DNA of 5,187 nucleotides, taken from contig CAJVWY010000102.1 in the NCBI GenBank assembly GCA_913009925.1, forward strand, positions 1-5,187, read 5' to 3'. Positions 1-4,025 of the stretch are shown here, one piece after another. The first letter of the stretch is position 1; each line of letters opens with the position of its first letter. The position numbers were made by a program, and so were the translations under genes. The notes beneath the pieces were generated by a model, which did not search any database, was not told the DNA's origin, and was given only the letters and a program-made list of their open reading frames with translations. This stretch comes from an uncultured bacterium (lineage in GTDB: Bacteria > Actinomycetota > Thermoleophilia > BMS3ABIN01).

Positions 1-80
1 GGGCTCACGGTAGGGCGGTGCGGTGAGACGATAGGGAAGAGCTGGGAAGGTGGTGATTGGTAACAGAGTGATAGAGGAAT
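1..80. other. Probable artefactual sequence before the adapter
   Basis: This is a G- and A-rich stretch with no coding signal, and it directly precedes recognisable Illumina adapter DNA. Positions 30-42 read GATAGGGAAGAGC, which differs from the common adapter start GATCGGAAGAGC by one substitution and one inserted G. The stretch around 63-75 also loosely resembles the reverse complement of the Read 1 adapter. I infer an error-rich adapter-derived read end rather than genomic DNA. The resemblance is imperfect, so some genomic origin cannot be excluded. Confidence 0.55.
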
Positions 81-103
81 GTGACGGAGTTCAGACGTGT
101 GCT
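81..103 (+). other. Illumina Read 2 adapter remnant (artefact)
   Basis: The 23 bases match the first 24 bases of the Illumina TruSeq/multiplexing Read 2 primer region, with one T missing after GTGAC. The rest (GGAGTTCAGACGTGTGCT) is exact. The adapter then breaks off before its usual CTTCCGATCT end. This is synthetic library DNA carried into the assembly. The GTG at 81 is the false start codon that opens a reading frame into the downstream gene. Confidence 0.95.
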
Positions 104-107
104 ATTA

Positions 108-176
108 TTTTTTTTTTTAATGATACGGCGACCACCGAGATCTACACTCTTTCCCTACACGACGCTCTTCCGATCT
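108..176 (+). other. Flow-cell T tract plus full Illumina universal adapter (artefact)
   Basis: Positions 119-176 match the complete 58-base Illumina universal adapter: the P5 part starting AATGATACGGCGACC, followed by the Read 1 primer part ending GCTCTTCCGATCT. Eleven T residues at 108-118 sit directly before it. Grafted P5 flow-cell oligonucleotides carry a T tract in this position, so the T run probably belongs to the artefact too. Translated in the frame of the next gene, it gives MIRRPPRSTLFPYTTLFRS, a peptide familiar as adapter contamination in protein databases. Genomic sequence starts at 177. Confidence 0.98.
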
Positions 177-1562
177 CTGGGCATCGAAGGCATCAACTAC
201 ATGCTCCGTTCCAGTGAGAACCTGCCGCTTACCATCTATATCATGCTTCCCTCCTGCGTGCCCGCCACCGGCATGGAGACCTCCGGCGCCGAGCTTACCA
301 GCGGCGATCTGGCGCTGATGCTGCCCCGGGACCGCGTGCTGGGCATCGCCGAGATGATGAACTTCCCCGGCGTGCTGGCGGCGGACCGCGAAGTGCTCAA
401 CAAGATCCGGATAGCCGAAGGCCGGCGAGTGGACGGTCACGCCCCCGGCCTCACAGGCAAGGACCTGGCCGCCTACATCGCCGCCGGTATCCATTCCGAC
501 CACGAGTGTACTACCACGGCCGAAGCGCGGGAGAAGCTGCGTGCGGGCATGTTCATCATGGTGCGGCAGGGCTCCACCGAGAAGAACCTGAAGGAACTGG
601 TGAGTATTGTCACTCCCGAGAACTCGCGCCAGTTCATGCTGGTCAGCGACGATTGCAATCCCGGCGACCTGCTGGAGCAGGGCCACGTGGACTACCTGGT
701 GCGCCTGGCCATCGGCGAAGGGCTGCCGCCCATGACCGCCATCCAGATGGCCACTATCAACACAGCCGCTTATTTCGGGCTGTCTGATACTGGCGCAGTG
801 GCTCCGGGATTCAAGGCGGATTTCGCCGTGCTGGATGACCTGGAACAGGTCACGGTCTCCAGGGTGATACAGGGCGGCAAGGTGGTCGCGGCAGATGGGC
901 GGGTGCTGCCATTCGTCTCTGGCGAGCCGGGCCGCATGGTGCGCAGCACGGTGAACATCGATTACAAGAGCCTCGAACGGCTGGACATCCGGGCCGCCGG
1001 TGAAAAGATGAAGGTGATCGGCATAGTCCCCGGCCAGATAGTGACGGAGAAACTGGTGCTGGCGCCGAAGGTGGCGGGCGGGCTGGTGGTGGCGGATACA
1101 GATCGCGACCTGCTCAAGATAGCCGTGGTGGAACGGCACATGGCCTCCGGCAATATCGGCCTCGGTTTCGTGCGGGGCATGGGGTTGCGGGACGGAGCCA
1201 TCGCCACCTCGGTGGCACATGATTCCCACAATATCATCGTGGTGGGGATCGGCGATGCCGATATGCGCCGGGCGGTTCTGGCGGTGGAGAAGGAGAACGG
1301 CGGCGCGGCGGTGGTTGTCGGCGGCGAGGTGCTGGCTACGCTGCCGCTGCCGGTGGCGGGCCTGATGTCCACCCATCCGGCGGCAGAGGTTGCGGCGGCC
1401 GCTGAACAGGTCACCGGCGCCGCCCGGGGGCTGGGCTGCCGGCTCGAGCACCCCCTGATCGCGCTGTCCTTCCTGGCTCTGCCGGTAGTCCCGGCGCTGA
1501 AGATAACAGACAGGGGTCTGGTGGATGTGGAGAGCTTCCAGCTGGTGGGGCTGTTTCAGTAA
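177..1562 (+). CDS. ade: Adenine deaminase, 5'-truncated by the contig end
   Basis: Adenine deaminase (EC 3.5.4.2) is a cytoplasmic metal-dependent amidohydrolase that converts adenine to hypoxanthine and ammonia in purine salvage. The surviving 461 codons begin at LGIEGINYML and end at a natural TAA. Numbered from the first real residue, the family hallmarks appear in order: PSCVPAT (about 25-31), EMMNFPGV, DGHAPGL (86-92), SDHECTT from 107, MFIMVRQGS, SDD (157-159, containing the late metal-binding Asp), the amidohydrolase end GAVAPGFKADFAVLDD, then the adenine deaminase C-terminal domain with VAHDSHNIIVVG (from 346), LPVAGLMS (389-396) and LALPVVPALKITDRGL. Full-length members have about 570-590 residues, so roughly 110-130 N-terminal residues are missing, including the HxH metal motif. 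The residue after the conserved Asp pair is Cys160, where relatives usually have Arg. The true start is not in the window. The GTG at 81 lies in adapter DNA and must not be used. Identity of the family is near certain. Confidence 0.95.
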   Translation: MGIEGINYMLRSSENLPLTIYIMLPSCVPATGMETSGAELTSGDLALMLPRDRVLGIAEMMNFPGVLAADREVLNKIRIAEGRRVDGHAPGLTGKDLAAYIAAGIHSDHECTTTAEAREKLRAGMFIMVRQGSTEKNLKELVSIVTPENSRQFMLVSDDCNPGDLLEQGHVDYLVRLAIGEGLPPMTAIQMATINTAAYFGLSDTGAVAPGFKADFAVLDDLEQVTVSRVIQGGKVVAADGRVLPFVSGEPGRMVRSTVNIDYKSLERLDIRAAGEKMKVIGIVPGQIVTEKLVLAPKVAGGLVVADTDRDLLKIAVVERHMASGNIGLGFVRGMGLRDGAIATSVAHDSHNIIVVGIGDADMRRAVLAVEKENGGAAVVVGGEVLATLPLPVAGLMSTHPAAEVAAAAEQVTGAARGLGCRLEHPLIALSFLALPVVPALKITDRGLVDVESFQLVGLFQ

Positions 1563-1596
1563 GGGCGGAACTGCATACAGCCCGATCAGCTTATGA

Positions 1597-2034
1597 TCAA
1601 CTCAGGCCTTTTTTCTTGAAGAACTTCTTGTATTTCTGGTCCGTGGTCAGCACATGGCCCGTAAGCCACTTTTTCAGATATTCCAGGATATCCGTCAGCT
1701 TGAACGCTTTTCCTTCGTCCGCCTCACGTTTGAACTTCCGTACACTCTCAAAAAAAAGATCGTGAGCCTTCTTGTGCGCCTTGTAACCGGGGTAAGAATA
1801 TTCGAGCATATAGTTTTCCTCTGTTGAGAAGTGATACGATGCGTAATCTTCCATCTTGTCCACGGCGGAAAGAATCGCCGACAGTTCGATGATGGAGGAT
1901 TTCATATCATTCGCACCTTCGACCTTCTGCACCGTCCCGTATAATCCATTGATCAGGCTGAACAGTCGCTTGTGCTGCTGGTCGATTTCTTCGATGCCGA
2001 CGCTATATTTCTCATCCCATTCAAGAAACGCCAT
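1597..2034 (-). CDS. Bacteriohemerythrin, single-domain oxygen-binding protein
   Basis: This 145-residue soluble protein is a complete single-domain bacteriohemerythrin. The family forms a four-helix bundle that holds a non-haem di-iron centre and reversibly binds O2, with roles in oxygen delivery, oxygen sensing or protection of oxygen-labile enzymes. The N-terminal signature is WDEKYSVGIEEIDQQHKRLF. All seven iron ligands can be placed with correct spacing: His21, His68 and Glu72 (HFSTE), His87 and His91 (HKKAH), His127 and Asp132 (HVLTTD). The C-terminus is Lys-rich (KKFFKKKG). The start at 2034 is chosen because MAFLEW is where the family begins and AAGGTGG lies five bases upstream. An open frame extends 49 codons further but has no family match. 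The gene converges on ade with a 34-base gap. Four sampled rows average about 46% GC against about 65% for a row of ade, which may reflect its Lys/Phe/Tyr-rich composition or horizontal acquisition. No signal peptide or partner domain is seen. Confidence 0.95.
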   Translation of the reverse strand: MAFLEWDEKYSVGIEEIDQQHKRLFSLINGLYGTVQKVEGANDMKSSIIELSAILSAVDKMEDYASYHFSTEENYMLEYSYPGYKAHKKAHDLFFESVRKFKREADEGKAFKLTDILEYLKKWLTGHVLTTDQKYKKFFKKKGLS

Positions 2035-2037
2035 TAG

Positions 2038-2046
2038 AACCACCTT
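2038..2046 (-). promoter_or_regulatory. Strong ribosome binding site of the bacteriohemerythrin gene
   Basis: On the minus strand the sequence reads AAGGTGGTT, differing from the ideal AAGGAGGT at one base, with AAGGTGG ending five bases before the ATG at 2034. This decides the start and excludes the upstream open extension. Confidence 0.85.
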
Positions 2047-2059
2047 ATCGTAAAATTGG

Positions 2060-2100
2060 ATATCCAGACCTTTGGATATATTTTCTCCGGCGACCGTCAA
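2060..2100 (-). promoter_or_regulatory. Candidate hemerythrin promoter with overlapping operator-like palindrome
   Basis: On the minus strand, TTGACG (2095-2100) matches five of six bases of a sigma70 -35 box. About 16-17 bases on, the -10 region is A/T-rich but a poor match (TATCCA at 2073-2078). A perfect 7-bp inverted repeat, ATATCCA/TGGATAT with a 6-base spacer, spans 2060-2079 and covers the expected -10 and start region. On the plus strand the same bases form a direct repeat of TTGGATAT at 2056-2063 and 2072-2079, 16 bp apart. The position would suit a repressor operator or a leader hairpin. Promoter placement is inferred; the repeat itself is visible. Confidence 0.45.
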
Positions 2101-2114
2101 TCCCCTGTCACCCC

Positions 2115-2149
2115 GAGCCGCAGGCGAGGCTCTGGTTTTCCCAGGGAGC
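2115..2149. repeat. Overlapping short inverted repeats between tRNA and hemerythrin gene
   Basis: GAGCC (2115-2119) pairs with GGCTC (2128-2132). An alternative hairpin uses GCTC (2129-2132) with GAGC (2146-2149), plus TGG/CCA inside around a TTTTC loop. The two cannot form together. On the minus strand they lie 50-85 bases beyond the tRNA 3' end, so they could help stop or process that transcript, but no T tract follows. Otherwise 2101-2200 shows no gene or clear signal. Confidence 0.3.
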
Positions 2150-2200
2150 GAAATAGAAGAAGCGATCTTGTCAGGAAACACCAGAGGAGCAAGAGATGGC

Positions 2201-2276
2201 TGGTGGCGAGGCCCGGAATCGAACCGGGGACGCCAGGATTTTCAGTCCTGCGCTCTACCAACTGAGCTACCTCGCC
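2201..2276 (-). tRNA. tRNA-Phe (GAA), with encoded CCA
   Basis: The minus strand folds into a full 76-base cloverleaf. The acceptor stem is GGCGAGG/CCTCGCC, with discriminator A and a genomically encoded CCA (2201-2203). The D stem is GCTC/GAGC with loop AGTTGGTA. The anticodon stem is CAGGA/TCCTG around loop CTGAAAA, giving anticodon GAA (2241-2243) for phenylalanine. The variable loop is GCGTC, and the T stem is CCCGG/CCGGG with loop TTCGATT. All stems are perfectly paired and no intron is present. The gene lies upstream of, and on the same strand as, the hemerythrin gene, 166 bases from its start codon. No clear intrinsic terminator follows directly. Confidence 0.98.
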
Positions 2277-2311
2277 GGAGAGGGCGGCTGCCGCGGGCGC
2301 TGTCACGCTGG

Positions 2312-2350
2312 AAAAACGGGCGGCGCCACCCGGGTGGCCCGCAATCGGGC
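2312..2350 (-). promoter_or_regulatory. Overlapping hairpins, one terminator-like, in the tRNA-Phe leader
   Basis: Between the putative promoter and the tRNA, the minus strand holds three overlapping inverted repeats. GCCCG-CAAT-CGGGC spans 2337-2350. A perfect 14-bp palindrome, GCCACCCGGGTGGC, spans 2325-2338. A terminator-like stem, CGGGTG-GCGC-CGCCCG (2317-2332, one G-U pair), is followed on the minus strand by five T residues (2312-2316). The palindrome and the terminator stem share bases and exclude each other. This could be an attenuation-type leader, the end of a short RNA of about 50 bases, or merely GC-rich sequence. Its function is inferred only. Confidence 0.4.
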
Positions 2351-2370
2351 TTTCGGTGACTGCCGAAGGC

Positions 2371-2399
2371 ATTGTAGCGATTAGCAGCAACAAGTGCAA
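2371..2399 (-). promoter_or_regulatory. Candidate sigma70 promoter for tRNA-Phe
   Basis: On the minus strand, TTGCAC (2394-2399, three of six consensus bases) and TACAAT (2371-2376, five of six) are separated by exactly 17 bases. Transcription would start near 2364, giving a leader of about 88 bases before the tRNA 5' end. The sequence nearer the tRNA (2277-2311) is very GC-rich and has no -10 candidate, so this is the best site visible. Confidence 0.5.
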
Positions 2400-2512
2400 T
2401 TAAGCGCCGGGGGCCGCCCCCCTTTGGAACCATCGTCCGGAGCCGCTTCAATCATTGCCAAGCAGTTTCCGATAAATCAAATGAGCAAACAGTGATGTGG
2501 TCCCTGCTCAGC
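2400..2512. other. Intergenic spacer between divergent tRNA and cyclase genes
   Basis: This is the middle of a 319-base stretch without a protein gene (2277-2595). It holds one short GC hairpin, GGGGG-CCG-CCCCC (2409-2421), followed on the plus strand by only three T residues. No plus-strand gene lies upstream for it to terminate. I see no coding signal, RNA gene or further repeat here. The open frames crossing 2056-2451 on both strands are translations of tRNA and spacer DNA. Confidence 0.6.
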
Positions 2513-2541
2513 TTGCCCAAAGGTGTGCTCAATGCTAGTAT
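2513..2541 (+). promoter_or_regulatory. Candidate promoter of the GAF-GGDEF gene
   Basis: TTGCCC (2513-2518) and TAGTAT (2536-2541) each match four of six sigma70 consensus bases and are separated by exactly 17 bases. A TG one base before the -10 box (2533-2534) gives an extended -10 element. The expected start, near 2548, would leave a leader of about 48 bases. Confidence 0.45.
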
Positions 2542-2595
2542 CGAAGCCAGATTCAGTCCCCTGGGCCCCTCAGCCCCTAACCAGGCATCAAAGAC

Positions 2596-3795
2596 ATGAC
2601 CGATAATCCCCAGCAGGTACCAGCCGGTTTCGGCGAATCGGACTCACCTTCCCCGGCCGAGCTTGAGGAACAGTTAAGAAAGATCAGAGCCGAGAAGGCT
2701 ATCCTTGAACTGCAGCTGCGCGAATACTCGGAACAGCTGGACAAGAAGGTGGAGGAGAGGACCCGCGAGCTGGAGGCCATCAACCGCATCGCTGCTACCG
2801 TCAGCCGCTCCCTGAACCTGGACGTCATCCTCAGGGAGTCCCTCTCCAAGGTGCTGGAACTGCTGGAGCTGGAGGTGGGCGGTATCTTCCTGGTCGAAGA
2901 GGAGAAAGCCACAATGAGCCTGATGATTCACCAGGGGTTGCCCTCGGATGTGGTGGAATTGATGTCATCCATCCCGTTCGGCTCGGGCTGTCCGGGACGG
3001 GTGGTGCAGAGGGGGGAACCGGTGCTGGAACAGAACCTCAATGAGGCGGCTCCGGAAGATAACCCCCTGGCGAATCACCCCGAGTTCAGTTCGCATGTCG
3101 GAATTCCGCTGGAATCGAAGGGCCGGGTGAGGGGCGTGATGTGCCTGTTGAGCCCGGTGAAGGATGGGTTCTCCCAGGAAGAGATAAAGATCCTGGCCGC
3201 CATCGGCAGCGAGATCGGCGTCGCCATCGAGAACGCCGAGCTCTATGAGCGGTCCTACAACCATTCCAAGAAGATGGAAGAGCTTTCCATAACCGACAGC
3301 CTTACCGGTCTTTTCAACCGCCGCTTTTTCTACCGGCGGCTGAAGGAGGAGATGGCGCGGGCCAAGCGGCAGAAGCATCCGGTGTCGCTGCTGGTCGTGG
3401 ACCTGGACAACCTCAAGCAGTATAACGATGAGAAAGGCCATCTCAAGGGCGATGAAGCGCTCCGGGGCGTGGCCCAGGCCATCACCGCCTGCGTCAGGCA
3501 GGATGTGGATTCCGGCTACCGCTACGGTGGTGACGAGTTCGCTGTCATCCTTCCCTACAGTGACGAAGTGAGGGCGGCCGGTGTGGCCGAGCGTATCAGG
3601 AACACATATGAGGGCTTCGCTTTCCCCAATACCAGCCTCAGTATCGGGCTTACCGAGCTGAACTTCAACGAGGACGTCGACGAGCTGGTGAGCCGGGCCG
3701 ACTCCGCCATGTATGTAGCCAAGCATTCCGGCGGCAACAAGGTACACATCGAGACGGCCCATGAGGGTTCGGAAGAGGAGGACGGGCAAGGATAG
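2596..3795 (+). CDS. Soluble GAF-GGDEF diguanylate cyclase
   Basis: This 399-residue protein probably makes the second messenger cyclic di-GMP from two GTP in the cytoplasm; no signal peptide or membrane segment is seen. Residues 1-20 are acidic and Pro/Ser-containing. Residues about 20-62 form a charged heptad-like coiled coil (ELEEQLRKIRAEK, VEERTRELE). Residues about 65-215 form a GAF sensor domain, including GRVVQRGEPV and a C-terminal IGSEIGVAIENAELYE helix. Residues about 228-386 form the GGDEF domain. The active loop is intact: RYGGDEF with GGDEF at 311-315. Asp269 of DLDNLK fits the metal site; Asn277 and Asp286 (YNDEKGHLKGDEAL) fit guanine binding. DLDNLK has Leu where most relatives have Phe. 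The usual inhibitory RxxD, nine residues before GG, reads QDVD here, so feedback inhibition may be lost or altered. The ATG is the only one possible: TAA at 2578-2580 blocks upstream, and the next Met lies inside GAF. The Shine-Dalgarno match is weak. The GAF ligand is unknown. Confidence 0.93.
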   Translation: MTDNPQQVPAGFGESDSPSPAELEEQLRKIRAEKAILELQLREYSEQLDKKVEERTRELEAINRIAATVSRSLNLDVILRESLSKVLELLELEVGGIFLVEEEKATMSLMIHQGLPSDVVELMSSIPFGSGCPGRVVQRGEPVLEQNLNEAAPEDNPLANHPEFSSHVGIPLESKGRVRGVMCLLSPVKDGFSQEEIKILAAIGSEIGVAIENAELYERSYNHSKKMEELSITDSLTGLFNRRFFYRRLKEEMARAKRQKHPVSLLVVDLDNLKQYNDEKGHLKGDEALRGVAQAITACVRQDVDSGYRYGGDEFAVILPYSDEVRAAGVAERIRNTYEGFAFPNTSLSIGLTELNFNEDVDELVSRADSAMYVAKHSGGNKVHIETAHEGSEEEDGQG

Positions 3796-3837
3796 CAGGG
3801 CAGGACGGCCATAGACGGATGTTATCGATCGTACGCA

Positions 3838-3860
3838 GGCGGCCCGGAGAGCCGTCTTTT
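3838..3860 (+). terminator. Intrinsic terminator after the GAF-GGDEF gene
   Basis: GGCGGC (3838-3843) pairs with GCCGTC (3851-3856), giving six pairs including one G-U. The loop is CCGGAGA, and TTTT follows at 3857-3860. It begins 43 bases after the stop codon at 3795 and separates the cyclase from the downstream dehydrogenase as its own transcription unit. Confidence 0.75.
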
Positions 3861-3880
3861 CAATATCTGCGGCGCCAGGA

Positions 3881-3910
3881 TGGAAGACTGCGGCCGGCAG
3901 GTGATAAAAT
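3881..3910 (+). promoter_or_regulatory. Weak candidate promoter for the aldehyde dehydrogenase gene
   Basis: TAAAAT at 3905-3910 matches five of six -10 bases and stands out in GC-rich surroundings. Upstream, TGGAAG (3881-3886) at 18 bases is only a poor -35 match. A leader of about 110 bases would follow. A promoter is expected here because a terminator precedes this region, but its exact site is uncertain. Confidence 0.3.
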
Positions 3911-3967
3911 CCAGATTCCGGCCCCGGTCATGCCGGTCCGTCCGACTGGCGGCACGCGGCCGGCAGG
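3890..3967. repeat. 12-bp direct repeat flanking the putative dehydrogenase promoter
   Basis: GCGGCCGGCAGG occurs exactly at 3890-3901 and again at 3956-3967, 66 bp apart start to start. The first copy abuts the candidate -10 box and the second lies 58 bases before the start codon. It could be a pair of regulator sites. In GC-rich DNA a 12-mer repeat at this distance could also arise by chance or local duplication. Confidence 0.6.
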
Positions 3968-4014
3968 GACGGCGTCACAAACAGCAGAACGGTAATCAGC
4001 GATAACAACGAACA

Positions 4015-4019
4015 GAGGG
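4015..4019 (+). promoter_or_regulatory. Ribosome binding site deciding the dehydrogenase start
   Basis: GAGGG ends six bases before the ATG at 4026. An earlier in-frame ATG at 4020-4022 begins right after the GAGGG and would leave no spacing, so 4026 is the better start. Confidence 0.7.
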
Positions 4020-4025
4020 ATGATC

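Noticed and set aside
117..1451. A 444-codon open frame on the minus strand opposite ade
   Set aside because: It lies antisense to a gene with clear family motifs, its composition is His/Gly/Arg-rich as expected for a high-GC shadow frame, and its end is translated adapter.
1584..1614. GATCA-GCTTA-TGATC hairpin followed by TTTTTT at 1609-1614 as a terminator for ade
   Set aside because: The stem has only five mostly weak pairs, the T run is ten bases away, and it lies inside the hemerythrin coding sequence.
2035..2181. A 49-codon N-terminal extension of the hemerythrin frame
   Set aside because: The family begins at MAFLEW, a strong ribosome binding site lies five bases before that ATG, and the extension crosses the putative promoter palindrome.
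2123..2212. GGCGAGGC repeated at 2123-2130 and at the tRNA 3' end (2205-2212), as att sites of an integrated element
   Set aside because: Eight bases is too short for a tRNA attachment site in GC-rich DNA, the copies are only 82 bp apart, and no integrase is present.
2097..2451. Several open frames crossing the tRNA on both strands, including one containing VAQLVERRTENPGVPGSIPG
   Set aside because: These are translations of the tRNA-Phe gene and its flanks, a well-known kind of spurious protein, and have no ribosome binding site or family support.
4020..4022. Earlier ATG start for the aldehyde dehydrogenase
   Set aside because: It directly follows the GAGGG ribosome binding site, leaving no spacing; the ATG at 4026 has six bases.
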